Positions 6,103 through 14,685 of a stretch of DNA of 22,336 bases are shown here, in pieces. Made by a program: the position numbers and the translations under genes. The notes under the pieces were generated by a model. It did no database searches. It was given only the letters and a program-made list of their open reading frames with translations, and had not been told where the DNA came from. How positions within the stretch are numbered: position 1 is the stretch's first letter; each line of letters starts with the position of its first letter. The stretch comes from an uncultured Eubacterium sp. (GTDB lineage: Bacteria > Bacillota > Clostridia > Lachnospirales > Lachnospiraceae), in assembly GCA_910584345.1 (NCBI GenBank), contig CAJTZX010000060.1, positions 1-22,336 on the forward strand, written 5' to 3'.

Positions 6103-8724
6103 TTACTCTGCTTCCCGCAGCCGATCTACGACGCTTTCTTTCTGCAGCTGCTTTAATGACAGGATGGGAGTTATGACGGCTACGGCAAACAGAATCGGAA
6201 GCATGATGAAATATGGCAGAATCTGAAACTGATATTCAAAAAACATAAGGATATTGTTTAACGCATGCAGTATGGCGTATGCCAAAATGCTTCCAAGGAT
6301 CAGGCTGAGAATGCAAGCTGCAGCTATATAGCTGATACCTTCGCAGATGATTATCTGTTTTAGTTGCCTGGTCGTCATGCCGATGCTCTGTAGCATGGCA
6401 AATTCACGTTTCCTGGAAATAATACTTGTAAATATAGCATTGATAAAATTCAAGATGCCAATAAATGCAACGACTGCGGACAGGGAAATACCGATTGTAG
6501 ACATGACTCCGATCATGCCGGAAAATTCTTTTTCCAGAACTTGCTTTGTGGTAAATCCCATAAGTGGGTTTCTATTTTCCGTATAGTTTTTTAAGGCAGA
6601 TGTAAAGGAATCTTTGCTGTTATCCTGAATCTGGTAAGATTTTGCAAACAGAATGCTGCCAGGTTCATCCTCATTCTGAAATTCTTTTAGTGGAAGGACG
6701 GCATCCATTCCGTTTGGAATATATCGGGATAAATTCATGCTTCTTGGACAGTCGATAATTGCCATTACTTCGTATTCTTTTTCTGCCAGATGATCGTATA
6801 CAACATGAATGACTTCTCCTGCGTCATTTTTGATTTCTGTTGATGTGGTATCTTTTGTATGGCTGAGGACAGTTACTTTATCTCCGGGATGATAAGGACT
6901 GTCTTCCGGGCCATAAAGGTCGTTGCCGTAAAAACAGTTCAGTAAAATATAATTGCCGTTTTGAAATTTTTCCACATCCAGACTTCCATCCAGAACTTTT
7001 ATATTTTTAAATAGTCCATCGGTATATCCAAACATATATCCGGGAAAGGAATCGAGTTTAAATGGACTGATACTATATGTCTGCTCTAATTTTCCTTCCT
7101 GTTCTAATTTTAAAAGGCTGTCGGTTCCTTTTTGGTCTATTTTTATTGATTTGCGGTGACTTAGCCACATTTCATCGGATGCTTCAATACCTGGCTGTGA
7201 ATCTGCAAATTCAATATAGTCTTCATCTATATTGAATTCGCTTCCGCCTGAGGCAGTACGAAACCTTTCTGCATTGCCAATCACAATATCTCCTGCAATT
7301 CGCTCTTCCAAAAACTGATCCAGATGAAAGCTGCTGACGCCGGTCATTACAATGGTTAGTAAGATGATGCTTAATGAGAGGGCTGCAATGACGACGGCTG
7401 TCTTTTTTCTGCTTCTTTTTAAATTAGCTAGAGCCATAAATACAGGGCTGAAAGAATGCCGTTTCTGTTTTTTGGCAGAAAGTTTGACGGCTGTTTCCGT
7501 GTATTTTACTGCTTCAACAGGGGATACGCTGCCTGCTATTTTACCGGGCTTTCGGCAGCTTAGAAAAACGGTAACAGCAGAAAATACTGCTCCAAACAGT
7601 ACAATGAGCGGATGAAACTGCAAAGAAATATCCAAACCAGCATAGGGGAAAAGGAATTTGCCCAGCATCGGTACAAGCAGGCAGCTGATGAAATATCCTG
7701 CCAGAAGTCCGATCGGAATGCCTATGACGGAAAGCCTTATAACCTGACGCAGAATCAGTTGGCGAAGCTGTTTTTTTGTTGTGCCAATTGTTTTTAGCAG
7801 GCCATAAAAACGAATGTCACTCATGATAGAAATCTGAAAGATGTTATATATAATCAGATATCCGGTCAGCAAAATAACAACGAGCGCACTGCCTGCGATA
7901 AAATACGAAATAGGGTCTATGGATTCCAGACGGTTTTCCATATAGGCCCAGTTAATGCCATAATCCAGCTCTGTTCCCGGTTCATATCCCATATTTTGGA
8001 TAAGTGTCTGTACTTTGTCTTCCAGATGGGAAGCATTGGAAAATGTAAGGTTTACAGATAAAAGCCCCTGCCCGTTTTCATTTGGATGTTCTTTACCCCA
8101 TGCGGCAAAATCGGCTTCTGTGCGGCTCCCTTTGAGCTGCAGCCAGAAACGCTCGGAAAGGAACAATTCGCTGGCGTGGCTGATCGCATCTCCATTATAA
8201 TAACCGCACACTTGAAACTCTTTTTCTACAAGCTCTCCCATAAACTGAAAAGTAAGCGTAACTTTGCTGCCAAGTGTATGTGGGACTTTCAGTTCATCTA
8301 AAATGTACGTATCTACGAGAATCTCATCTTCTGCTTTTGGCATGTGTCCTTCTGCAAGGGAAATAAAGTAATCTGGCAGAGCTTCTTCGAATGGCATGAA
8401 CCGAATCTCTGCCTGACGTTTTTGGATATTTTCTGCAAATCCAATGAAAATGTTGTAATTGCATTTTTTTACCGATGGATCTGCGGCAGCCTGTTCGTAT
8501 TGCTGCATGGTGGCGTTTTTTAATCCGGCATGTGCGCGGGTTCCTACTTCACGCATGGTGTTTTCTTCGCTGGCTTGTATGATGCCGCTGAACAGGGAGA
8601 AAACAGCGGTAAACAGCATGGATGTCAAAATAATGGCACAGATGGCAAACAGATTGCGTATGCTGTTGTTTTTTAAGCTGCGGGAAGAAAGACGGCGTAT
8701 GGCTGTGCGGTTATTATTTTTCAA
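6103..8724 (-). CDS. FtsX/MacB-type ABC transporter permease (two FtsX domains)
   Basis: From the TTG at 8724 the product has 873 residues. A membrane helix near the N-terminus (NLFAICAIILTSMLFTAVFS) is followed by a large extracytoplasmic region. Next come the first FtsX block (VVILLTGYLIIYNIFQISIM, then RFYGLLKTIGTTKKQLRQLI near residues 280-330), a further helix near AVVIAALSLSIILLTIVMTG with a second outside region, and a C-terminal FtsX block (GILNFINAIFTSIISRKREF, AMLQSIGMTTRQLKQI near residues 750-800) ending with two helices. This is the usual layout of permeases paired with LolD/MacB-type ATPases, which act on antimicrobial peptides, lipids or cell-wall intermediates; the substrate here is unknown. 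AGGAGG sits before the TTG and inside the ATPase gene, and the reading frames overlap by 11 bases, which implies coupled translation. An in-frame ATG at 8751 lies upstream of this ribosome site. Confidence 0.88.
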   Translation of the reverse strand: MKNNNRTAIRRLSSRSLKNNSIRNLFAICAIILTSMLFTAVFSLFSGIIQASEENTMREVGTRAHAGLKNATMQQYEQAAADPSVKKCNYNIFIGFAENIQKRQAEIRFMPFEEALPDYFISLAEGHMPKAEDEILVDTYILDELKVPHTLGSKVTLTFQFMGELVEKEFQVCGYYNGDAISHASELFLSERFWLQLKGSRTEADFAAWGKEHPNENGQGLLSVNLTFSNASHLEDKVQTLIQNMGYEPGTELDYGINWAYMENRLESIDPISYFIAGSALVVILLTGYLIIYNIFQISIMSDIRFYGLLKTIGTTKKQLRQLILRQVIRLSVIGIPIGLLAGYFISCLLVPMLGKFLFPYAGLDISLQFHPLIVLFGAVFSAVTVFLSCRKPGKIAGSVSPVEAVKYTETAVKLSAKKQKRHSFSPVFMALANLKRSRKKTAVVIAALSLSIILLTIVMTGVSSFHLDQFLEERIAGDIVIGNAERFRTASGGSEFNIDEDYIEFADSQPGIEASDEMWLSHRKSIKIDQKGTDSLLKLEQEGKLEQTYSISPFKLDSFPGYMFGYTDGLFKNIKVLDGSLDVEKFQNGNYILLNCFYGNDLYGPEDSPYHPGDKVTVLSHTKDTTSTEIKNDAGEVIHVVYDHLAEKEYEVMAIIDCPRSMNLSRYIPNGMDAVLPLKEFQNEDEPGSILFAKSYQIQDNSKDSFTSALKNYTENRNPLMGFTTKQVLEKEFSGMIGVMSTIGISLSAVVAFIGILNFINAIFTSIISRKREFAMLQSIGMTTRQLKQIIICEGISYIAAACILSLILGSILAYAILHALNNILMFFEYQFQILPYFIMLPILFAVAVITPILSLKQLQKESVVDRLREAE

Positions 8725-9412
8725 TGGAAACACCTCCTGTTCTGGAATCATCTACGATTTTCCCGTCTTCTACATGAATGACACGGTTACACAGTTGTGC
8801 AAGCGCTTCATTATGTGTAATCATAACAATGGTCTGGTGGAAACGTTCTCCAGTTAGCTTCAATAGCCCTAGCACTTCTTGTGTCGAACGGCTGTCCAGA
8901 TTTCCGGTCGGTTCATCTGCCAGAACAATGCCTGGCCTTGCTGCCAGAGCTCTTGCAATGGCAACGCGCTGCTGTTGGCCACCGGATAACTGGCTTGGCA
9001 GACGGTCAGCTTTATCTTCGATACCGAGCGTATGCAGCACCGTATGAATGAAACTGGCATCTGGTTTTTTTCCGTCTAATTCCAATGGAAGTACAACGTT
9101 TTCATAAACGCTTAGTATGGGGACGAGATTGTAGCTTTGGAATACAAAGCCGATTTTGCGGCGGCGGAAAATGGTAAGCTCTGTTTCGTTAAGCTGAAAG
9201 ATGTTTTTGCCTGCGACGGTGACGGTTCCGGAGGTAGGGTAATCCAGTCCGCCAAGCATATGCAGCAGCGTGCTTTTACCGGAGCCGGAGCATCCTACGA
9301 TGGCAGCCAGATCACCCTCTTCAATTTGCAGTGAGACACCGTCCAGTGCCTTAACCTGGTTGTCGCCGCTGCCGTAATATTTTTTCAGATTGTTTGTTTC
9401 TAAAATTGTCAT
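8714..9412 (-). CDS. LolD/MacB/BceA-type ABC transporter ATP-binding protein
   Basis: The product has 232 residues, the standard size. Motifs are Walker A GCSGSGKS (residues 40-47), Q-loop FVFQSYNLVP (89-98), signature LSGGQQQRVAIARAL (142-156), Walker B IVLADEPTGNLD (162-173) and switch His in MITHN. DEPTGNLDS is typical of the LolD/MacB/BceA group that drives FtsX-type permeases. It overlaps the start of the permease gene and should form one transporter with it at the cytoplasmic membrane. The start is supported by AGGAGG 7 bases upstream. The gene diverges from the blaI-like regulator gene, so the 384-bp space between them probably holds promoters for both. Substrate unknown. Confidence 0.93.
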   Translation of the reverse strand: MTILETNNLKKYYGSGDNQVKALDGVSLQIEEGDLAAIVGCSGSGKSTLLHMLGGLDYPTSGTVTVAGKNIFQLNETELTIFRRRKIGFVFQSYNLVPILSVYENVVLPLELDGKKPDASFIHTVLHTLGIEDKADRLPSQLSGGQQQRVAIARALAARPGIVLADEPTGNLDSRSTQEVLGLLKLTGERFHQTIVMITHNEALAQLCNRVIHVEDGKIVDDSRTGGVSIEK

Positions 9413-9796
9413 GAAAGAACCTCCTGTAAGTATTTTGAATGGGATATAGATATGTAACAGTTCAGATAACCCATGTAACTGTTCCTAAATGACAGATTAA
9501 CATAAAAATCTGACAAGGCGCTGACAATTTGTGAAAAACATTCTGACGTTTTTGTAAGAATTGCATGCAATAGTTTGGATTCTGTTTTGGCCCCGGCAAA
9601 ACCATTTTGCCAGGCGCAAAGTCTGACTATGAAAAGCTTAAGTTAATGACATTGTGAGTGAACAGAAACTATTTATCTACAAATAATAACAAAACGTAAT
9701 TATACTATTGACATAGGATATATGTGGTGTTATGTTATAGATAAAGAGTTTGGATGCTTTTGTACAAATAAAATTTGATGAAGAGAGGTAGATGGT
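9413..9796. promoter_or_regulatory. divergent intergenic region between ABC module and blaI-like operon
   Basis: No coding sequence is seen. On the ABC side there is an inverted repeat AACAGTT (9456-9462)/AACTGTT (9477-9483) within two TGTAAC half-sites, and a cluster of CTGAC(A/G) repeats at about 9511-9547 (for example CTGACAA twice), which could be regulator half-sites. In the middle, GGCAAAA-CCA-TTTTGCC (9595-9611) is a small perfect hairpin. On the other side is the promoter of the blaI-like gene (listed separately). Confidence 0.5.
9697..9736 (+). promoter_or_regulatory. promoter of the blaI-like operon, with an 18-bp block shared with the RiPP locus
   Basis: TTGACA (9708-9713) and TATGTT (9731-9736) are spaced by 17 bases, about 60 bases before the TTG start. 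The block TAATTATACTATTGACAT (9697-9714), covering the -35 box and the bases upstream of it, is repeated exactly at 11756-11773. This fits an operator for the BlaI-type repressor encoded just downstream (inference). Confidence 0.6.
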
Positions 9797-10195
9797 TTGA
9801 AAAACTCACAAAATGATGTAGAAACATTAGGAATAAAGAAATTGTCAAATACGGAAATGGAATTTATGGATGTGATTTGGGCACATCCGGAAGGTATTAC
9901 AAGCGAAGAAATATATGCAAGGTTTCCACAGGCGTTAGGGACAAAATCTACAATTTTGCACAGAATTGCCGGAAAAGGATTGGTTGATGTAGTGCGCAGC
10001 GGCAAGCATCATCTTTATGTTCCCAAAATTACGAAAGAGACATATATCAGTTCCTTTTTTATGGAAAAAATGAAAAAGGAATTTAGTATAACGTCTTTTG
10101 AAGGCATGGTAGCAGCTTTTTGCGGCAGGACAAAATTAAAACCTGAAGAAAAAGATCGCGTGCAGCAGTTGTTGGAGGAGTTAAAAAATGAATGA
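9797..10195 (+). CDS. BlaI/MecI-family transcriptional repressor
   Basis: The product has 132 residues, close to the family norm of 120-130. The N-terminal winged helix has KKLSNTEMEFMDVIWAHPEG, then ITSEEIYARF, TKSTILHRIAGKGLVDVVRS and GKHHLYVPKI, matching the BlaI pattern of helix-turn-helix and wing. The C-terminal part (about residues 80-130) is the dimerisation and cleavage region. Such repressors bind operators as dimers and are inactivated by proteolysis when their M56 partner senses a signal. The partner gene overlaps by 8 bases, so the pair is co-translated. The start is a TTG at 9797 behind AGAGAGG. Likely targets are its own promoter and, from the shared 18-bp block, the RiPP locus. 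Confidence 0.9.
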   Translation: MKNSQNDVETLGIKKLSNTEMEFMDVIWAHPEGITSEEIYARFPQALGTKSTILHRIAGKGLVDVVRSGKHHLYVPKITKETYISSFFMEKMKKEFSITSFEGMVAAFCGRTKLKPEEKDRVQQLLEELKNE

Positions 10196-11639
10196 CATGT
10201 TGGTATATGCTGTCAATTATGTACTTGCAATACTATTAATGGCTTCGGTGGCAGGCAGTGTTTTGTTTCTTTGCGTTAAATTATTTGACGGTATGTTTTG
10301 CAAAGGCTATGAGATGAAATATTATTATTACCTGATGCGGGCAGAAGTTTTATTTTGTGTGTTTCCTGCGTTTTTGCTTGCAGCAGTGTGTATTGGCAGC
10401 AAAAACTATGTGGAATTGGGAATTTTAGATCCCAAAGATGGAGTGGAAGTCGTTAGTTATGTAGATTATTTCGGAATTATGATGATTAGAAACCGAAAGC
10501 TGAATCTTGTAAAAATATGCCTGTTTGGCATATGGCTGCTCGGATTTATCGTAACATTTATCTTGCGCCTTGTAAAAGAAAAGATTGTTATTATGAAAAT
10601 CCGGAAATCTGCTGCAGAATGGGATGAGGAACTGGTGAACAGGATCCGTGACCGGATTATGCAGGAAACTGCGACGCGCAGAAAAATCCGAATATACCAA
10701 AGCAGTATGATTACGACGCCTTTTTCGGCAGGAATGATTCGTCCGGTTATCTATTTCCCAAAAGCAGAGCTGCAAGCGAAAGATTTATATAATATCCTAA
10801 AACACGAATACATACATTGTAAAAGAAAGGACGTGATATATCAGCTGCTTATGATGTTTGTCAGGGGGATGCATTGGTATAACCCGATTATTTACTTATT
10901 TGAGCGGGAGTTTAGCTATTATGGCGAGCTTTCATGCGATGAAGAGGTGCTCAGACTTGCAGATGTGGATGAGAGATATGCTTATGCGCAGCTTGTTCTT
11001 TCCATGACCGAGTCAGATCAGGGGAATGGACGGTATGGATATCAGGCAGGGTTTGTCAGCAGAAATGAAAAAGAAATGAAGAGGAGGATCACACATATCA
11101 TGAAAGAAAGTAAGCGAATAGCGAAGGCTGTATTATTATCCGGAATATTATTTTTTGCAGGTGTGTGTCCGGGGGCTGTTTTTGCAGCTTCGGAGGGTTT
11201 TTCTGTAGTGAACGGCCATATTTCGGACATAGCTGAGAGAGCGGTTTCGACAGAAGTAAAAATGGAGGAATTTATGGCGTATACAGAGCGTACGGTGTTA
11301 ACGGAGGAGCAGATTCAGGAATTGGAAGAGGTTCCGCAGCTGACTGCGGAAGGGGCGTATATTGATGTGACGATATATGGAACAGAAAGTACAAACCTTC
11401 GAAAAGCATCATTAAAGAAGGGGGACATAGTTAGGGTTAACTTGAGCGCAGATAATGTTGAAGATGATTTTGTAATAGGTTTTATGGATATAAATGGAGA
11501 TACCAGCTATGTGAATTCTAAAAGAGGAGGGGTTTTGTATATGTTTCAAGCGGATAAGACTTCCAGCTATGTCATATTTGTAAAAGGAAGAAATAACTCT
11601 AATGGGAATGGAATCCATATTATGGGCATCATTAAATAA
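10188..11639 (+). CDS. M56-family (BlaR1/MecR1-like) sensor metallopeptidase with an unusual extracytoplasmic tail
   Basis: The product has 483 residues. Three hydrophobic segments lie in the first 130 residues. A cytoplasmic zinc-peptidase domain follows with HEYIH (206-210) in KHEYIHCKRKD, the M56 motif, and GELSCDEEV (247-254) as the probable third-ligand region. A last membrane helix lies at about 313-334. The outside tail (about 335-483) does not have the SxxK/penicillin-binding sensor of BlaR1. It is a short, beta-rich domain (TAEGAYIDVTIYG, LKKGDIVRVNLSADN, VIGFMDINGDTSYV, SYVIFVKGRN), which suggests a different ligand. By analogy it senses an outside cue and triggers cleavage of the BlaI-type repressor. 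The gene overlaps the repressor gene by 8 bases and ends before a terminator hairpin. Confidence 0.88.
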   Translation: MNDMLVYAVNYVLAILLMASVAGSVLFLCVKLFDGMFCKGYEMKYYYYLMRAEVLFCVFPAFLLAAVCIGSKNYVELGILDPKDGVEVVSYVDYFGIMMIRNRKLNLVKICLFGIWLLGFIVTFILRLVKEKIVIMKIRKSAAEWDEELVNRIRDRIMQETATRRKIRIYQSSMITTPFSAGMIRPVIYFPKAELQAKDLYNILKHEYIHCKRKDVIYQLLMMFVRGMHWYNPIIYLFEREFSYYGELSCDEEVLRLADVDERYAYAQLVLSMTESDQGNGRYGYQAGFVSRNEKEMKRRITHIMKESKRIAKAVLLSGILFFAGVCPGAVFAASEGFSVVNGHISDIAERAVSTEVKMEEFMAYTERTVLTEEQIQELEEVPQLTAEGAYIDVTIYGTESTNLRKASLKKGDIVRVNLSADNVEDDFVIGFMDINGDTSYVNSKRGGVLYMFQADKTSSYVIFVKGRNNSNGNGIHIMGIIK

Positions 11640-11668
11640 GCGCTGTAAATACAGGTTACAAAATAAAG

Positions 11669-11707
11669 AATGCCGGTTGGGAGACAAATTTTCCTGCCGG
11701 CATTTTT
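11669..11707 (+). terminator. intrinsic terminator after the M56 gene
   Basis: AATGCCGG (11669-11676) pairs with CCGGCATT (11697-11704) and is followed by a T run to 11707. The loop is 20 bases. It separates the blaI/M56 operon from the promoter of the peptide locus. Confidence 0.65.
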
Positions 11708-11720
11708 CAAACACGCTCTA
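11701..11720. repeat. solitary end of the TA-flanked palindromic element
   Basis: ATTTTTCAAACACGCTC followed by TA (to 11720) is identical to the right end of copy A, but no matching left end is present nearby. It overlaps the T run of the terminator. It may be the remains of a deleted copy. Confidence 0.5.
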
Positions 11721-11755
11721 GCACATCAATTATAATTACAAAAATATAAGAAATA

Positions 11756-11795
11756 TAATTATACTATTGACATTAATAAGTTAAGATGGTAAAGT
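11756..11795 (+). promoter_or_regulatory. candidate promoter of the RiPP locus
   Basis: The same TAATTATACTATTGACAT block as at the blaI-like promoter occurs at 11756-11773. TTGACA (11767-11772) is followed after 17 bases by TAAAGT (11790-11795), a weak -10. Transcription from here would leave an untranslated leader of about 230 bases before the ATG at 12037. Confidence 0.55.
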
Positions 11796-12036
11796 AGAAT
11801 TACAGCAGATGTTTATATGTCCGCTAACAGATGAAGCTTCAAGTGCCATAGAACTTAAGTAATGGTATATCAATAAAAAGAGTAGAATTATTTTTAAGAT
11901 ATGATAGGAATATGGCGGTATCATATTTGCTGAATATGTTTTTGAATGGAATGCAGTATTTTCTAATTGATATAGTATGATATAAAACTATGGCATTATG
12001 TCAGGAAATATTAGATGACTGTGGGAAGGAGAAATA
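11796..12036 (+). other. long AT-rich leader of the secreted-protein gene
   Basis: No convincing gene, RNA family or strong hairpin is seen. A 17-codon frame (ATG at about 11809) lacks a ribosome binding site. A second promoter could lie close to the gene, where TTGATATAGTATGATATAAA occurs (about 11968-11987), but hexamer spacing is poor. GGAAGGAG just before the ATG at 12037 is the ribosome binding site. Confidence 0.4.
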
Positions 12037-13557
12037 ATGAAATTATTGAGAAAAAGTATAGGTTGTGGTTTGGCAGCCGCTATGCTGTGCAGTATACCTA
12101 ATGTATCTGCGGCAGCAAGTACACAAATGGAGCAAAGCCGGCTGTATTTTAGCTGTACGGTCAATGACGGCGTTAACCCGGGATTTATTCCTGCAAATGA
12201 ATGTGAGGAAATATCGTCAGATACTTTTTTCGTATCAGGTGATACGATATTTGTAGACGATACAGTAAACCATAGAATTATCGTTTATGAAGATGGAAAT
12301 TATAGCAAGGAAATTCCGTTAGAATGGAATATGGATGTAAAACAGATGTATTACGATCCTCAAAATGATTTGCTGAAAATGGTTTATCTGGATTTGAATG
12401 CAGACGATGCAACGCATTTATTCTTAACAGAGGCACATCCTGCAAATGGACAGTTGGAGTCTGAAGCTGAAGAACTCAGTAATGCAGAAAAAGTATTGTT
12501 GGAATATTGCTTTGACCAAGACGGAAACTTATTGACGCAATATTTAGATGAAAACGAGACGGCAGATGGTATCAGCCTTGTTTCAGAACAACAGAAATAT
12601 GCATTCGGTGGATCGGATTTGAGCAGCCGGATATTTAGTGTAGATAAGGATACGAATCAAACAGCTGCCATTGCAACGTCCTATGTGCAGCAGGATAACC
12701 TTAGTGTGGCGCGTGAGTGTATTTTGGTTCAACAGGGTGGGGAAATGGTTTCTTTTGCTGTTCCAAAAGATCACACAAATACACTTGACCGAGGCTGTAT
12801 CCAGAGCGCCGATGACGGTTCGATCTATCAGATGAATGTGGATGAAAGCGGAATTCAAATATTTCAACTGGCAGAACGGGATATTGCAGAGTTAAAAGAA
12901 GAGGATCTGCTGCAGCGGATTATTGCAGAAGATGATGCGAACGGGATAGAACCAATGGCATCTTATAAATCTATTACAAAAACCAGGGTAAAATCTCGGA
13001 TGGATACCTATTACAAATTGCCTTGGACATTTAACAGTAACAGGAATGCCAATAAATCCGTAACAGCAAATCCGCAGCAGGTGCAGCTGCCGAGCTGGTT
13101 GTCTTCTTATGCCGATGGCAGAGATCATTCATTAACAAATGTGCCGTATTGCTGGGGCGGCTGGAATGCAGAGACATTTGTCTCAAATATTAATGCAGGA
13201 AAATTTGCGGGTAATACCTGTACAACTTCCTCGGGATATGTATCAGGTACTGTAGGTATGGATTGCTCCGGATATGTTTCAGTTGCTTTTGACTTGCCAT
13301 ATAAGCATGGGACATCGACGTTATCCAATTGCTTTACCAAAGTGTCAAATGCAAATGTTGCAGCTTATAACATTATGAATAAGGCGGGTTCGCATGTCGT
13401 AATTGTTACAAAAGTATATACTGCGAATGGAACCAAGTATGTTGACACATATGAAGAAAGTTCCAGTGCGGGAAAAATAGTGGTGCGTACCGGCAGAGAT
13501 TTCCTATCGTTGTATAATAGCGGATTTGTGCCGATGAAATATAATTACATACAATAA
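12037..13557 (+). CDS. secreted NlpC/P60-like cysteine hydrolase with an N-terminal beta-rich module
   Basis: The product has 506 residues. A signal peptide (MKLLRKSIGCGLAAAMLCSI, cleavage near the AAAS at 25-28) sends it out of the cell. Residues 40-290 are beta-rich, with an NHL-like stretch FVDDTVNHRIIVYEDG (72-87) also found in the next gene's product. The C-terminal ~180 residues look like an NlpC/P60 (papain-like) domain: NVPYCWGGWN (368-377), the catalytic Cys in GMDCSGYVSVAFD (C410), and His in AGSHVVIVTKVY (H453). Such domains usually cut peptidoglycan stem peptides, and some act on other amides. Placed at the head of a RiPP operon whose exporter lacks a peptidase, it could instead remove the leader outside the cell or act on the target wall; this is inference. 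The next gene starts 27 bases downstream. Confidence 0.8.
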   Translation: MKLLRKSIGCGLAAAMLCSIPNVSAAASTQMEQSRLYFSCTVNDGVNPGFIPANECEEISSDTFFVSGDTIFVDDTVNHRIIVYEDGNYSKEIPLEWNMDVKQMYYDPQNDLLKMVYLDLNADDATHLFLTEAHPANGQLESEAEELSNAEKVLLEYCFDQDGNLLTQYLDENETADGISLVSEQQKYAFGGSDLSSRIFSVDKDTNQTAAIATSYVQQDNLSVARECILVQQGGEMVSFAVPKDHTNTLDRGCIQSADDGSIYQMNVDESGIQIFQLAERDIAELKEEDLLQRIIAEDDANGIEPMASYKSITKTRVKSRMDTYYKLPWTFNSNRNANKSVTANPQQVQLPSWLSSYADGRDHSLTNVPYCWGGWNAETFVSNINAGKFAGNTCTTSSGYVSGTVGMDCSGYVSVAFDLPYKHGTSTLSNCFTKVSNANVAAYNIMNKAGSHVVIVTKVYTANGTKYVDTYEESSSAGKIVVRTGRDFLSLYNSGFVPMKYNYIQ

Positions 13558-13584
13558 TAAATATTTATTTCAGGTGGTTGGATC

Positions 13585-14676
13585 ATGGGAAAAAAGATAA
13601 TCAGAAAAGTTGCAGCTGTAATATTGACAGTTATTTTTACAATAGGTCTAGTTCCTGCAGATTCTATTCATGCGGCACAAAAGCTAAGACTAAACATAAG
13701 CAAAGTAAGTTTGCAGGTAGGAGATACAAAACGGCTAAAGGTAAAAAATACTGAAAAAAAGGCAGAGTGGTCTTCAAACAAAAAATCGGTAGCAGTTGTA
13801 AATAAAAACGGAAAGATTACAGCTGTAAAATCAGGAAAGGCTGTAATTACTGCAAAAGTTGGAAAACAGAGATTAAAGTGTACAGTAACGGTGCATGACA
13901 GAACGATTAGTTCCGGTCCGGCATTTGAAATTATGAATGGAGATATTATATGGACGGTTTCCTGTAACGATGGAAAGAAAAAATCTGTCAGGTATGTATC
14001 AGAGGCCGGAGAATGGAAACGTCCGTTGGGACTGTATTCTTATGCGGCAAACAGTCAGAATTTTTTTGTTGACGACAGTGCAAACGAACGGATTATCTGG
14101 CACCAAAAAGAGGCAGGGACTTCTTATATTACTCTGCAAAAGGGGATCGTATGTGTTGGGATGTCATACAATGAAACAAAAAATACATTGTTTTTACTGC
14201 TGTTTGATAATGCGGCTGTAGAACCGCAAGGAGTATCTTACTGCAAAGTGGAGTTATCAAAAGGATTGAAATTGCAGGAAATCGGGATGAAAGCGTATGG
14301 GACTGTTTTAAATGAGGCAGGAAAACCGGTATCCGGCAGACTGGACGATGAAACAAGTCAGAAGCTTCTGGAAGAAACAGCGGCTATAACAGGGCACAAG
14401 ATGGATCGTGTAGATCTGAATGGTCAAACAGATAATTATAAGCTTTATATCTGCAGAGATTTGAAACATTCAGATTCTATGAGGCTGCTGATCGAAGAGA
14501 AGGAAAAAATCATTGCATATACGGATCTACTGTATGTTGGAGAGTTTTTAGGTGGGGTATCCCAGGCAGCATGTATTTATGAGGAAAACGGAAAGCCGAT
14601 TGTGAATTATATTGCACAAGACAGGAATGATGAACATAAACTAATGGTTGTCCAGCCGAAGATGCTGCCTCGTTAA
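13585..14676 (+). CDS. secreted protein with an Ig-like (BIG2) domain and a module shared with the preceding gene
   Basis: The product has 363 residues. It has a signal peptide (KKIIRKVAAVILTVIFTIGL, cleavage near HAA at 29-31). A bacterial Ig-like group 2 domain follows at about 33-104: ISKVSLQVGDTKRLKV, AEWSSNKKSVAVVNKNGKIT, AVKSGKAVITAKV. The remainder is a beta-rich region containing FVDDSANERIIWHQKE (161-176) and MSYNETKNTLFLLLFD, which line up with FVDDTVNHRIIVYEDG and MYYDPQNDLLKMVYLD of the upstream NlpC/P60-like protein. So the two share an outside module, but this one has no catalytic domain. It may bind the cell wall or the peptide product; the function is unknown. The start follows AGGTGG. 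A dyad and the precursor peptide gene lie directly downstream. Confidence 0.75.
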   Translation: MGKKIIRKVAAVILTVIFTIGLVPADSIHAAQKLRLNISKVSLQVGDTKRLKVKNTEKKAEWSSNKKSVAVVNKNGKITAVKSGKAVITAKVGKQRLKCTVTVHDRTISSGPAFEIMNGDIIWTVSCNDGKKKSVRYVSEAGEWKRPLGLYSYAANSQNFFVDDSANERIIWHQKEAGTSYITLQKGIVCVGMSYNETKNTLFLLLFDNAAVEPQGVSYCKVELSKGLKLQEIGMKAYGTVLNEAGKPVSGRLDDETSQKLLEETAAITGHKMDRVDLNGQTDNYKLYICRDLKHSDSMRLLIEEKEKIIAYTDLLYVGEFLGGVSQAACIYEENGKPIVNYIAQDRNDEHKLMVVQPKMLPR

Positions 14677-14685
14677 ATTCACTTG

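Noticed and set aside
5749..6226. Plus-strand frames of 87 and 141 codons
   Set aside because: They are antisense to the heptad-repeat lipoprotein and the permease end; the repeats on the other strand keep them open.
11412..11714. 100-codon minus-strand frame over the M56 gene end
   Set aside because: It is antisense to a well-supported gene and runs through its terminator.
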